From Amanita rubescens (lineage: Eukaryota > Basidiomycota > Agaricomycetes > Agaricales > Amanitaceae): 54,553 bases of DNA. This document shows, piece after piece, positions 42,401-54,553 of the stretch; within the stretch, counting starts at the first letter, position 1; every line of letters starts with the position of its first letter. The stretch spans positions 1-54,553 of the forward strand of contig WION01000354.1 of assembly GCA_015039365.1 (NCBI GenBank), given 5' to 3'. The translations under genes and the position numbers were made by a program. The notes beneath the pieces are model-generated. The model did no database searches. It had not been told where the DNA came from and worked only from the letters and a program-made list of their open reading frames with translations.

Positions 42401-42886
42401 CGGTAAAGATTAAATTTGTGATTAGGAATGAAAAGTGATATAGACGCTCAAAGGGGCGCAGCAAAAGTAGCGTGGTGATCGAGTTATGATGTGTCGCTTA
42501 TTATTTGGCAAAGAAGGGATGAATAAACTTACGTGCTTTGGACCACTGCGGGCAGATGGACATGAGATTCTTCTCGAGGTGAATGGCGTCGCGTACGGAC
42601 GCATAAAGCATGCGGTGTTGCCAAAGTTCGCGCGTGTCCCATACCTGTGGGCAATAGCTGGTCACGGAAGCGTCCCAGAGATAAAAGGTCGCGATATGTC
42701 TGGGATTACGTGGAAACTCAGCAACCAGTAACGCGTCTGTGGCGTAGGTAAGCGGGTGACAAACCTGACAAGCTCATCCGGGAGCTGAGGCCACGACCTT
42801 GTGAATTTGCCCTTGTACACGACGGTGCAGGTGGATTGAGCGAGCTTCGTGGGCGCTGTCGGCGTCGACGACGACGAGGAGGCCAT
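39437..42886 (-). CDS. Large conserved-type agaricomycete protein of unknown function
   Basis: Exons 42886-42765, 42699-42533, 42378-40517 and 40333-39437 sum to 3048 nt (1015 aa). I start at MASSSSSTPTAPTKLA; an in-frame ATG at 42973 is possible. The N-terminus has WPQLPDELVRHIATFYLWDA, which resembles the F-box-like opening of many agaricomycete proteins, then YCPQVWDTRELWQHRMLYAS and HHAIALVDPLDCLAHN. Cysteine pairs (CLVCR, CGICM, CRFCRREW, and later HCRCKICERA) suggest zinc binding. The centre and C-terminus are low complexity: an acidic run of about 19 Glu/Asp, Ser/Thr-rich linkers, and Lys/Arg-rich nuclear-type ends (KKRARK-like). The 183-nt intron 40334-40516 has no stop and is a multiple of three, so it can be misread as exon; splicing joins SLEAFRA to VWREACAPLYHC. 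Function unknown. Confidence 0.8.
40441..40484. repeat. GCATGC/ACGC/TA simple repeat inside an intron
   Basis: Alternating purine-pyrimidine tract (ATGCATGCAGCATGC, then ACGCACGCACGC, then ATATATATAT, then GCATGC) inside the 183-nt intron of the large minus-strand gene. Such tracts are prone to slippage and structure formation. Confidence 0.75.
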
Positions 42887-42973
42887 GGGCGCTGTTGTGA
42901 TCGACGTGAGATTGGAAATGGTCAGTGCGCTGCCCTTTGATTTTCGGCTGCAGAGTGTCGATGACTCTGCCAA

Positions 42974-43837
42974 TACCGAAACTTGTCATCATCTAATATT
43001 TTCCCACGCACAGACCACTCTGCCCTTTACTATGCGCTGTATGCGTCCTGGGTGTATGCGCTGCAGCCAATGTCCGTGACCGATGCAACGTATTCATGGG
43101 TGTATGCACTGCAACTAATGTATGCGCCGTGACCGATGCAACGTATTCCTAGCTGTACTTGCGCTGTTTCCAATGACGTCACTAGGGACTACTGCATGCC
43201 AGTGTGCCTAATTGACGTGACTCCAATTCAATCTCAGGCCTACCTTTATTTATCCGTCACCATCACTTGCTTGGTATGCCAAGCCATCTCTACAGCACCT
43301 CTATCCGTACTTGTCCATGACATTCGTGAGTCTCCTTGTTGAGTTGCAGAGTTGTCTAATAATACAAGAAGGCTCCCGAAATGGAACGCTGGTCGGTGCC
43401 GGACAGTGCGGTCTGATTACCATTTTGAAGTCTAGAAGATCGCCTCTCCACAGCGCCTTCATGGCACTTGTCCGTGAGTATCTTTGTTGAGCTGTGGGAT
43501 CGTTTGATAACAACGAGGGCCATCGAAACGGAAGTTTGTGCGGCGTATCGTGCCATCCGATATGCAGCGGCACGTCTTCACGATATTCGTGCGCCTCCTT
43601 ATTGTATAATACAGCAAGTAGAAGATGGCTGCCGAAATAAAAGGTGCCGCTTGATCACTCCTTTCATATCGCATCTAAACTGTCACGATACCTTTACGAC
43701 CGCGCAAGCACGGCAGTCCATTCAACCCGAGATCCGTTGCAGCCATTACTCCATCTTGGTAAGAAAAGGTGCACTCGCCGGGTATAAAATCCAGCGTGCA
43801 AAAGCCAGTAGAGACAGTTGACTTCTCAGCTTCAAAC
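42974..43837. other. Intergenic stretch between divergent genes
   Basis: This is the shared upstream region of the large minus-strand gene and the thaumatin-like gene. Two short direct repeats occur near 43030-43140 (words GTGTATGCRCTGCA and GACCGATGCAACGTATTC, two copies each). No gene recognised. Confidence 0.5.
43783..43790 (+). promoter_or_regulatory. TATA box of the thaumatin-like gene
   Basis: TATAAAAT ends 48 nt before the ATG at 43838, a good distance for a strongly expressed secreted-protein gene. Confidence 0.55.
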
Positions 43838-44767
43838 ATGTACAGGCCTCTTATCTCCACCGTGCTCTCTGCTCTCGCTTTCGCTGCTGTTATCCGTGCG
43901 GAAACACATACTATTACCTTCCAGAACAAGTCAGATACAACGTTTATATTTCTTGACGATAGATGCTAACTGAAACCATACAGCTGTGGCTTTGGAACTG
44001 TAAGAGGTCCCCCTTAGCATCCAATGCAAGCCCTAATCGCCATCACGAAGCCTACGCTCATTCAAGGCCCTAATGTTCTTTCGACCGGGGGTGCTTATAC
44101 CTCCAACGGTCCGCTCATAAGCCTCATTGCGTAAGTGCGCCGATTATGACTGGCTCTTGCTCGAATAATAACTTGATCCGCTAAGTTACCTCCAAAACGG
44201 TACTTGTTAACCCCCATTCAACGTTCCACCGTCTACTCACCTACCTCTTAACCGATAGGCAGCCAGTGTGGATTCAACGGCGAAGGCTGCACGACCATCG
44301 AAACCACTCTAGTCAATCCCACCTCACCGGGCAGTGGTTCAAGCACCGATATATCCTTGATTCCTCCGTAAGTCACAACCGGTTCGCTCCTGACCATGCA
44401 TTTATTTTTATTTCTAGCCACGCCTTCTCGGTCACCGCCGGATTTGGGTGAGCATTTGTATACCTTGTGGATTGAGCCCAGGCTTACGACGCGAATTTTC
44501 TACAGTTATTATAACGGGTGCGACGGGACTGGTGCTGACTGTTCGTATTTTACTTGTTATTCATAACATGGAGTGGTCTGACAGTTTTTTTTTTTTTTTG
44601 GTGCTGCAGGTACCAGCTCTACTTGCCCGACTGCATTCTTCAAACCGGATGATACTCAGGTCCAAGTTGCATGCCAAGTTGACGATGTAAGAATTCACTT
44701 TCTTTTTTTCTCGCCACTGTCTCATTTATAATTATAGGTCAATTTGGTGATTACGTTCTGCAATTGA
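43838..44767 (+). CDS. Secreted thaumatin-like / glycopeptide-type protein
   Basis: Nine exons: 43838-43929, 43984-43999, 44051-44130, 44186-44199, 44259-44367, 44418-44447, 44506-44544, 44617-44686, 44738-44767; 480 nt, 159 aa. The signal peptide (MYRPLISTVLSALAFAAVIR) is followed by HTITFQNNCGFGTPTLIQGP, a thaumatin-like start, then GQCGFNGEGCTTIETTLVNP-like text (here SQCGFNGEGC), SSTDISLIPPHAFSVTAGFG, YYNGCDGTGADC, TCPTAFFKPDD and VNLVITFCN. The Cys pattern and the shared N- and C-termini fit the small secreted proteins often labelled glycopeptide in agaricomycetes. Two exons are only 14 and 16 nt. Likely extracellular; activity unknown. Confidence 0.85.
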
Positions 44768-45532
44768 GCAGATGCGGTGCTCATTTCTCTGTTGATCGTA
44801 CACGATACGCTTGTAACTCCGTAGCTTGCCGGAAATTGTCATCTCGTGGTCCTGTTTTATTATGACTTGGTCATCCGGCTCGTATTTGATAAATGGGACT
44901 TCAAGATTTGAGTGTAGGCAACTTGAATACGTTTCTTTCGGAACCGAGATAAAACACTCCTAACTTTTTATTAATATCGTAAAAGACTTCAATACGGAGT
45001 TATTCGGCTCACCGGAAATTAAAGATCATAAACGACATGCTTGGACCTACTCGACGCCTAATGAACGCCTTGTTACTAGTCAATTGGAAGCACCCGTATT
45101 ACAAAAGATCGATCCGAGTCGTATCGGTGCACATATAGCTTATCATGGGTTGCACCTTGTCTTGCGGCGCGCAAGCGGATGGACGGATCGAACAAAGTCT
45201 ATTTGGCCAACGGAACAAAGTGGTATGACGTTCCATCACCGCGCTCTATAATAATATAATGGTGGAGCCAAAGGTGATTCGGCGCATCTAAACTTCCAAC
45301 AAGGGCTATTTGAGTCTCTGCGGCACAGCGTGCTAGTGCAACACCCTCCAAAGTTTCAAGCTTCAAATCCTCGCTGTGCATGTAGGTTCATAACTCGAAA
45401 AGACGTAGCATTTGACATTTCGCATCAAGTAAATACATGAAAAAACGGGCCAGTTGAATGACAATTGTTGAACGTTATTGATACAAGAACCATTCCGACA
45501 GTGTTGAACTGGAATCAAATCGAATCAAGCGT
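44768..45532. other. Intergenic stretch, nothing recognised
   Basis: Lies between the 3' ends of the convergent thaumatin-like gene and INO1. No gene, RNA or repeat is visible. Confidence 0.5.
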
Positions 45533-47368
45533 TTACCAGATCCTGGTCTCCAACAACAAATCCGTGTTGCCTTCCAAGCCGACGCAGGCCTTGAGGAATG
45601 CTTCAAGAGCATTGCGCTGCCTGTTAAGACTGTTGACTACGTCTGAGCCTGATAAAGAAATTGTCAATAATGTGCGGAAAATGGCGGCAATCGAGTAACT
45701 CTCACCAGGCTTGACAAGAGGTGCCTTGAGCATGTAGGAAAGCAGCGACAAAACGGAATAGAGAGGCGAGAATTCTTTGTCGCCTCTGGAGACGTTACGA
45801 TACTTGACGCGAGTCAAAAGCTCGGATAAGATAGCAAGGTCCAAGATCAACGGAGTGGCCAGGAGAGAATCCTAAAATGTTTTCAATTAGACGATGAACC
45901 AATAAACAATCAACCAAAACATACCTCGCACTCGTTGAAGATGTTGATGGTGGACCTCCCACCACAGAAAATCTCAGAGTAATACTCGTCGATAGCCCGC
46001 TTCGAGTCTCCGACGGCGGGAACATATTTGATCACTACAACATGATCAGGATGCTCGCCCTTGCCTTCAGGTACACCCTTGGGTCCGACCACAGGCGGCT
46101 TGTACAATAGGCGGTTGGCGCTGACCATATCGTCTACAACACTGCTCTTGCTGATCTCCTTGCTCTTGAACTGCCTCTCTGCCGAAAGGTTACGGCCATC
46201 GTTATTGCCGAGATGGTTGTAAGAAGCGATAGAGAGCGGTTTGATGCCAGCGTTGACGAGGAACTCCGCAAAGACGGACTTGAGCTTCGTCTGGCCAGAT
46301 TTCAGGTCGTCACCACCAATGAAGGACTTGCGCTTCTCAGCGAGTTCGATTACTCCAGGAACAAACGTGTTTTGTGGGGCACCATTGACGAAAGGCTCGC
46401 CTTCGAGGATAGCGGCGACGGCGAAGAGAGTAGAAGGGGATACCTCGGAATGCGAGGTCCTGATAGCAGCGAACAGGTTGTCCGCAGTATCGTTTACACC
46501 AGTAATGATGTCACTGTACCTCTCCGTGTTGGCAGTCCAGAAGACGACGACGCGATCAAGTTCATTGTCTCGCTTGAACTTGCGAATATCGGCACGGATA
46601 TGTTCCAGGTGAGCTTGTTTATCATTTCCCGGAATGACGTTATCAGCTCGCTCTTCCTGATTGGCGGCAATAAAGTCGGGATAGTAAATAGACGGGAGAG
46701 GCTTGCCGAGGAGAGCCATGTGTGGTGTGACCTGTCGCTGGAGGTCATAGTCGAGAACCTGGGCACGTTGCATGGCCTTGTCCATCGATGCGCCGGAGAT
46801 ATCCCAACCTCCGAGGACAAGATCATTGGGGTGGACCATGGGAAGAACGTCGCAGACGGGAATATGGACTTCCTTTCCCGTGACAGGATCCGTACCAACT
46901 TGGACGGTGGACGCGCGTAGCATAGACCCAATGTAATTAGGCTGCTGGACACCCTCCTTGGTATGCCACACGATGTTGTGTTGGTTGGCGAGGATCGTCG
47001 CACATAGGGTGGAACCATTGTTACCACCCATACCGATCAACATGAGACTAGACGTAGAACTCGTCAGCTTTGGAGTAGCGCAGGAGCCGAATGGTAACCT
47101 ACCCGGTTCTGCTAACCTTTCTCAGAGTCTGAAACTCAAATGTCTGAGAAGTAGGCTGCACGACGAATTGGCCGTCCCGGTTGACGACGTGAGCACCGCG
47201 ATTGACGAACTGAGCTGTGATATGCTCGTCCGTGTAGGTGGTGTTAGGGGACTGAACGGTTAAATAATCAGCACGCCTGGCCGCGGTTGGGTGAGCGGCC
47301 ATAAAAGAGTCAGCGTTGCTGTCAGGTGTGTTATATCCAGAAGAGTTGGTGAAAGTTTGGGGGGCCAT
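45533..47368 (-). CDS. INO1: Inositol-3-phosphate synthase
   Basis: INO1 converts glucose 6-phosphate to myo-inositol 3-phosphate using NAD, the entry to inositol phospholipids, in the cytosol. Exons 47368-47103, 47047-45925 and 45871-45533 sum to 1728 nt (575 aa), a normal length. Signatures: [20 protein letters not shown] (NAD-binding loop), [93 protein letters not shown] and [25 protein letters not shown] box and a duplicated CCAAT-containing block lie upstream. Confidence 0.97.
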
Positions 47369-47566
47369 GGTGATTAATACCGTAACAGATAGTCGGCGGA
47401 GGTGTGCTTGGATCCTCTATGCGTGTTGTGTGAGCTGCAGAGTTGGTTCGAGAACATGCAACGCCTAGAATTTATCCAGGAATGCAAGGTCTAAAACCCC
47501 GAATAGAATGAGCACACGCAGAGGAAGAGGAGATGGAATGAGGATCTTACTTGGTAGAGAGGCTAG

Positions 47567-47574
47567 CTTTTATA
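47567..47574 (-). promoter_or_regulatory. TATA box upstream of INO1
   Basis: TATAAAAG on the minus strand, about 200 nt before the INO1 ATG (47368). The implied leader of about 170 nt is long but possible. Confidence 0.4.
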
Positions 47575-47708
47575 GAACGATAAGAGCAAGGGTGGGCGAT
47601 TGCTGTGAAGGTCAAAGGAAAAAGACGATAAAAAACGTTTTTGATATCAACCCACTATTTGTAATTTCCCGGCAGTTTCACCCCAACGGTTTTGTTAGTG
47701 CCATTTCC

Positions 47709-47772
47709 CGATTTGGAAGGGCCAATCATAATCCTGTCCCCGATTTGGAAGGGCCAATCATAATCCTGTCCC
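47709..47772 (-). repeat. Perfect 32-bp tandem duplication carrying CCAAT boxes upstream of INO1
   Basis: Two identical 32-bp units at 47709-47740 and 47741-47772, each containing GGGCCAATCATAATCC. Each holds a CCAAT core, the site of the fungal HAP/NF-Y complex. They lie about 340-400 nt upstream of the INO1 start and about 140-200 nt upstream of the TATA box. Confidence 0.85.
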
Positions 47773-49044
47773 CAATTCAACACGGCTTCCTCTTCCCGGC
47801 AGAGCCTCTAACTTGCAACTCTATGATAAAATGTTGCATTTGTTTTTGGAACGTTCAGCGACCGCTTCCGAGGGGCAGATAAGAAAGTAAAAAAAAAGAT
47901 ACACGTTGCTGATTTCTCGTAAATTGTACGTGCAGCGGAACCCCACAAATGATCCCATTTGTCTCGGTTTCGGCATTTCCTATCGCAACACATCGCAACG
48001 CAATTGAACCGAGGACCGTGCCATGCGTGCTGTGGCCAATAGCTTTAATCTCGCAGCCTCTCGATGCAAGGACTTGCCAAATGGATTGAAATGGCGCGCA
48101 TCTGATATGTGGTATCTTGGCGCTGAACGCTCGCCCGATATTAATCCAGGTTCGCATGTCCTTTCTTCGGCTTGACAACCGCTTTCTTAGAACTTGCGAT
48201 ATCTTTGGTCCAATTGAAAGAGACAGATGCTCTGATAAAGATCACGCAATTGCTGACTGAACAGATATCTGTCTCACGCCGCCAACTCTAATCATGTCAC
48301 AAGCAGTCTAGGTGCTTAAACGAGGACAATACACTCGGTGACGTGCACTATTCATGCAGAGCAACTTTTTTGGCGTAACTGTGTTGAAACAGACCAAATT
48401 GTAGATGTACGGGTGCAAAGAACCTGTGAAACTACGGAATTTTGATGTCGGTTAAAAAAGGGTGAATTGTGAACTGTCGTCAACCCCCTCGTTTTGAACT
48501 ATCTGGCGGTTTCTTAGCCAGTCAGGTAATTTGGATATCTAGACCTTTTCGTGCATCAGACTTCCCTGACGCTGGAACGTTGATGGACAAGGCAATTTAC
48601 CAATCAAGCTCGTGTCACTGGCGCTCATGAACTGAGATGTTGACAGCCTGTCATATGGCCCTGGACTATTCGAATCAACCATACGGCCAAAAGTGAAGGG
48701 GCCGATATCATTGGATCCTTCAAGCTTCATTACTCGGTCCCAATCGGTCCGAACATTTAGAATTGGCCCGGGACGAGCGAGGACTAAGTTGCTGATCCTC
48801 CTGACAGCTGTGGTAGTTTGAACTGACATGCTATTCACAACGTGTTGTCGGCCTGAAGATAAGACATCCCTGCATTGGGCATAAAGTGAAATTCAGTTAC
48901 ACAAACGAATTCCATTGCCGCGAGAGTGCAAATTCTGAGTGTTTGTGCCAGTTTACATGTCGTCGAAGGAAAAAATAATGCCAAATAATGAAAAACTTTT
49001 CGTGCGTGACAGTCTAGCACCGACGGACGAGCGGCTGCCATCAG
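47773..49044. other. Intergenic stretch between INO1 and TIM50
   Basis: Nothing convincing is seen. Open frames at 48539-48838 (-) and 48835-49092 (-) lack motifs, and the latter overlaps the TIM50 start. Confidence 0.5.
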
Positions 49045-50807
49045 ATGTTCGCGGTGCTCACGAGACCCATACAACGGCGCGCGGTCTACCACGCAACAAG
49101 ATGTCTATCTCAAAGTGCTCCCCCGCCACCTCCACCACCTTCGTCTACTAACAACAATAAAACATCGGATGAACAGGGGTCAGAACGGGCTTCCCAACAA
49201 CCATCTCCAGACAGCAGCGAAAATGCGCTGAAAATCAATACGTCAGAATTGCCTAATCTCGATTTCGTTCCTGCAGAAATCAAGGAGGAACCTAAGAGTA
49301 CAGGAGCCAAGTCCGCAAAGGACACGTTGACGACGGGTGAGAAACAGCGGAGGCATGTTCTTCGACTGACGTGGGCCGCGTTATTACTTGGCTTGGGAGC
49401 AAGCACTGTTTACATGGGAAGGGAGTGGGACAAAGACGAACTTGAAAGCAAGCGCATGGTGCGTTTCAGCCAAACCCAATTAATTTTCCAATTACTCACG
49501 GTTAATTGAAGAAAATAGAGGATGCCCCTTCAACTAGATGGGGAAGGACGGCGAAAAGGTTCTCAGACTACTTCGGCGTACGTCGGTATCTTTGTCCACA
49601 TGCTTTAACGCTAACGGTGGACTTTGCAGTTTTTCAGTGAGCCAATATGGGAAGAATTGCTACCCCCACCTTATCCTCCTCCACACCAAAAGCCTTACAC
49701 GCTCGTTGTTTCCCTCGATGACCTACTCGTAACCTCAACGTGGGACGTACGTATATGCATTTTTCCGGACGCACAACACGCGTTGACCTTCACCATAGCG
49801 CCAACATGGATGGCGAACTGCCAAACGGCCCGGTGTAGATTATTTCATAGCATATATTTCACAATTTTATGAAGTCGTCATCTTTACAACTCAACATAGT
49901 TATGTGAGTGCGTCGGATCAACGACACTTAACCTCACTACTAACTTTATGTACTTAGACTGCTATGCCTATTCTTGAGAAACTCGATCGCTTTGGCTTGT
50001 TCGTTTCACATAGGCTCTTCCGAGAGCATACACGCTCTATTAATGGACTTCCTGTCAAGGTATGTCTTCCTTGCTGTATACTTCAAATTCCGTCCCTCAT
50101 CCATTCTTAGGACCTATCGTACCTAAATCGCGACTTGTCCAAAGTCGTATGTCTTGACACTGACCCAGAACATTACTCCACCCATCCCGAGAATGCAGTG
50201 ATCATCCCGAAGTGGAAAGGCGATCCCAAAGACAGCGGTCTCGTTGCTATGATACCTTTCCTTGAATGTAAGTCACCTCGTCTAGACGTCAAAGTTAATG
50301 TCGGTATTTACGTACTCTACAGCCCTCGCTATCTATAAGCCGCCTGACTTCAGACCAATATTGACCTCATACCAAGGAAAAGATATTCCCATTGAATATG
50401 GTAAAAAGGAAGCAGAAGCCAAGGCGAAACACATCGAGGAATGGAAGAAAGGACGTAAGGGCGCGTCTACTTCCGCTCTTACTCACCTGCTGGGATCCCA
50501 GACTGTATCGGCACAAACAGATGGACCTCCGCCATCTTATTTAGAACAGAAACGGAAGGAGGCACAGATGAATTACATTCAAGAACAAAAGTACTTTGAG
50601 GAGCACAAGGCGGATCTTGAGGCGTTTATTAAACAACAGGAGGAAGCAGCGGCTAGTCAAGCCCCGAGCAACCTCTGGGCGGCCATTGACATGTTTAACA
50701 AAAAGGACCCTGATCAGGTAGCTGCCGCAGGTCAGGAAGTACCGGTGACAGCACCGTCTGTGCAGCCGCAGCCACAGGGACAACAGCCACCAAAGTCGCC
50801 GACATAG
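49045..50807 (+). CDS. TIM50: Mitochondrial import inner membrane translocase subunit Tim50
   Basis: Tim50 is the TIM23-complex receptor that takes presequence proteins from the outer membrane and keeps the channel closed. Exons 49045-49458, 49512-49577, 49630-49746, 49799-49903, 49958-50059, 50111-50267, 50323-50807 sum to 1446 nt (481 aa). There is a presequence ([20 protein letters not shown]), a Pro-rich stretch, a transmembrane helix ([18 protein letters not shown]), and the FCP1-like domain: [73 protein letters not shown] and [17 protein letters not shown]. The C-terminus is long, coiled-coil-like and Gln/Pro-rich. Start chosen for the presequence. Confidence 0.95.
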
Positions 50808-53725
50808 CTAGAATCGGGGATTCTCAATTGTCCTCTGATACGTAGCACTTATTCGCATGCTGATACAATCCTCACTCATAATTATACCCGAAATGTGTAA
50901 CGAATGAACCGGCCCCGGGTAATATGGTTTTTTGTCTGTAATTAACATAGCATGGAATGATCCGTAACATGTGTTTCTCTCCAAGATGGTCGTGTCAAAT
51001 ATGCTCGCGGAGCCCCTAGCCCGTCGACCTATTTTTTACTAGGCTTGTTGGGCGCCGCGCTCATGTATGTATCACTGATGGTGGTTTCATAATAGTTAAC
51101 GACCGACTCGGACAAGCATCATATTATTGTTATTATTGCAGACTCAGGAATTCTGAGCATGTTGAATTCGTCAGTCCCGGATCAAGTAGTACCAATGCCG
51201 ACCTGTCTGTTCTGTCATCATGACATACGTGTATCACAGATCTGTACCGAATTGGCAACCAGACATACTCGACCTTGACTATCAAGGAAATAAAGTGGAG
51301 AATCGAGATATACCACCACCCTTAATGATATCCCCATGGAGGTGTACAGTTGGACACGATGGCACCGTTTAAGTCGGCACCGAGGGAAAATTAGGAAGAT
51401 ATCATCAGGGCTCGTCTTGACTCTGGGAGAGGAAGGGTCGGAAGAAGCATCTCCCCGAGTCGCACCGTTAACAGACTCAGTCGATCTGGGGTAAATTAGC
51501 TCGCGGTTAACAGTAACAGACTAGACAGACGATTGTCATGAAACGCGTATCAAAACGACGTTCCGAGTCTGTTTTGTTACTGCGCGCGCGCAGATGGACA
51601 AACGTGTTTGTTATGTTCGTTTTTCCTTTTTGGATATGGAACGGCGCCTGTTATGGTGGGAAGATGTGATGTTACTTGTATTCATCGGGCTAGCGAATAG
51701 CAATAGCGGTTCAATGCAAGGCTCGAGGCTCAGGGATCCAGAGGGGAAAAGGAAATAGACTCGGAATTTGTGCCGCGGTCCGGGGTATTTTCATACTATT
51801 GCAAATATCGTATTCTGCAGGTGGAGAACTCGTACCATGTCGACTTCGTTGAGTGATGAGCATTGGTGGGTGTTGGCGAGAGCACCGTAGAGTAGGCGTC
51901 AAACATGAGAATTGATTGACCGTTAAGTGCTTCAGAGGGGCCGCACGCAATCCTGGCCAGAAAAAGGATTCAGGACGGTGTCCTTGATATTCCATCTGAA
52001 AGAGAAGCGGCGTTCCCAGCTCATCAAAGGCGTCGTTGAAGTGTAAGACTACGTATAAGAGCCTTTTTCGACGTTGTAGCATACGTGATGGGGTGAAACT
52101 CTGTCTAGACTCTGTTGAAATAGAATTCAAGTTCGTTTCGTCCGCCGATGATGTCCAGATTCAAGTAGACGAGCACTACTCGGGCCTTCTCCTGCGCGTG
52201 TACTAGTGGAATGCAACCACTTTGGTCTTTCTCTTTGATGCCTATACCTAGACCTTCTGGGAATCCGGGTCCGCGCCAGATGGGGGGTCAATGGCGGGCT
52301 TTCGCAGACATTGTGGCCGGGGGCACAAGGAACGGTCCGATACTCGGTTGGATAAACCGGCATGTTTGACACGCTTCTAAAGCCCTGGTGGCGGCATGCG
52401 GTTCTTTCGCCCTGTTCATGATAAGCTCTCACAGGTTTACCGTTCCATGGGGGCGACGAACTGCGCGAGAATCCAAAAACGGACCAGAATTCCAGACATA
52501 TGGAAATTTTCACTCCGAATATACAGGTCTAGCCATATTTCCCGACGTTCGCCGTGTGCCCTAAAGGCGCCAGGGCGGCGTGCTTGATCACCAGTCAATT
52601 TGTTGCTTGTGCCTCATAAGGAATTGCTTTCCGTGTCGTGCGTAAACCGCTCTTCTTGATCAAATCCCATCCTTAGTTGGCCTGATGGTTCACGGCCGTC
52701 ATGAGAAGGGTAATGCTTCTTCCCGCATGAAAATGGAAGCGTGCCTAATGGATGTAAAGGATCATATGGTGGCCCCACGGTTCATCAATGCAAAACTTGA
52801 GCCTCTCAATTTCCACTCACTGAGGGAATTATGAACAGCGACGCAACGAAGGCTGCAAGCCCGACTGCGGACTTCACTGCAGTTGACGTCATGTCGCTGT
52901 AATGCCAGTCCTAAGCTGTCAGTGAGCGCCGGAATCGCCGTTCTTAAATCCCTTGAACTGGGGTCGATATTACTACAGAATCCAGACGATGACTGTTCAT
53001 TGTAATTTTAAGTTGGCGTTAGACAAGGGACTCATACCGGAAGACAGCGTCAACCAGAGGAAAAGAATTTTCTTGGTTCCGGCGCTACTGCATGGCACCG
53101 TTGATCCGAGTCTCGGCAATGAGAAAAAACCCAGGGCGAATCATTACCTCAAAGTGCAACGGTTCACAAGTCCCTCTGCTGCCACACAATAAACGTTCTC
53201 TGGAAGCGGAAGATGGGGAATCTGATAATTAGATGCATTAAGTTTTCTGAGCACAGCCAAGTGGAAGAAAATCCCATACGTCTTATCGCCACCAAGATCC
53301 AGATTAGAACTATTTCCCACGTCTTGACATAAGTCAAAATTGTTCTAGAGAAAAGTTTATGGAAGTCAAATTTCTTGCTTGCAGTAGCCTTCAACTTTTG
53401 ATAGGTATGACGACAGGCCGTCGTCATGGACTCGGACCCCTAGTGTAACCTGAACGCCACACCGCAGAAGGCGGGTCAAATTGAATCGTCGTTCAGTCCT
53501 GGAGAAGTGGTGATATCATAATTCTGAGTCAAAACCCTAGTAAGTACTCACAGTTGTCGAAAGTTGAATCGTGTGGTTTGCCGAATTTATGCCGGTCCGG
53601 CACTTCAATATTCGAGTCCCGACTCTGTCGTACAACTCCGCTAATCGATTCCTCCATGTCCTTCTATGCAAGAGATATAGATATATCATAAATGGTATGA
53701 GGGTAAATGTGACTATAATTATGAT
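50808..53725. other. Gene-poor stretch, no recognised gene
   Basis: Open frames at 51711-52130 and 52127-52513 (-) adjoin and contain coding-like text in mixed frames (for example KARVVLVYLNLDIIGGRNEL), perhaps a gene remnant, but I recognise no family and the frames break. 52953-53192 (+) and 53164-53427 (-) show no motif. No repeat copy is seen. Confidence 0.45.

Positions 53726-54553
<828 letters not shown>

Noticed and set aside
46213..46920. 235-residue plus-strand open frame opposite INO1
   Set aside because: It is antisense to the conserved INO1 coding sequence and shows no domain; long shadows are expected there.

Overview
The window is nuclear DNA of a mushroom-forming basidiomycete (Agaricomycetes). 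The evidence is genes cut by many 45-75 nt GT-AG introns, a secreted laccase, a CBM1-bearing CE16 acetylesterase, a crinkler-type effector, a thaumatin-like secreted protein and an intact U6 snRNA. Species cannot be told from the sequence. For most multi-exon genes I built the exon chain by hand and checked that exon lengths sum to a multiple of three; splice sites are otherwise unverified.

Layout: 317-2543 (-) laccase; 2544-7400 gene-poor, with arm A of an inverted repeat; 7400-12700 an AT-rich, almost CpG-free island with one P-loop GTPase gene (7469-12367, +); 12700-15400 gene-poor, with arm B; 15434-18890 (+) OPT oligopeptide transporter with an apparent frameshift; 18900-21800 gene-poor, with repeat copy C; 21812-22798 (-) diphthine synthase (DPH5); 23532-26219 (+) a decayed or fast-evolving fungal gene; 26792-29091 (+) F-box protein; 29206-30559 (-) basic nuclear protein; 30678-31742 (+) ketopantoate hydroxymethyltransferase; 32837-34424 (+) CBM1-CE16 esterase; 36034-38205 (+) crinkler-like protein (ubiquitin-like header, REase-like domain, kinase-like domain); 38556 (+) U6 snRNA; 39437-42886 (-) large conserved fungal protein; 43838-44767 (+) thaumatin-like protein; 45533-47368 (-) INO1; 49045-50807 (+) TIM50; 50808-53725 gene-poor; 53726-54553 (-) gamma-glutamyltransferase cut by the window end.

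The exceptional object is the GTPase gene. After a normal G domain and a conserved-looking tail, the reading frame runs into about 3 kb in which a 3' splice site, exactly three bases and a 5' splice site recur 47 times, with 46-120 nt intron-like stretches between. All 47 triplets are sense codons, every implied intron is phase 0, and ordinary exons (12, 30, 51, 10 and 194 nt) connect in frame on both sides, giving a predicted 433-residue protein from about 60 exons. In the recent, nearly identical units the intron is conserved while the triplet varies (GGA, CTT, TTT, GAA, CAA, TCT, CGA). This reads as an expandable array of single-codon exons, an architecture I do not know to have been described. 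It is a sequence-based inference that full-length cDNA would settle.
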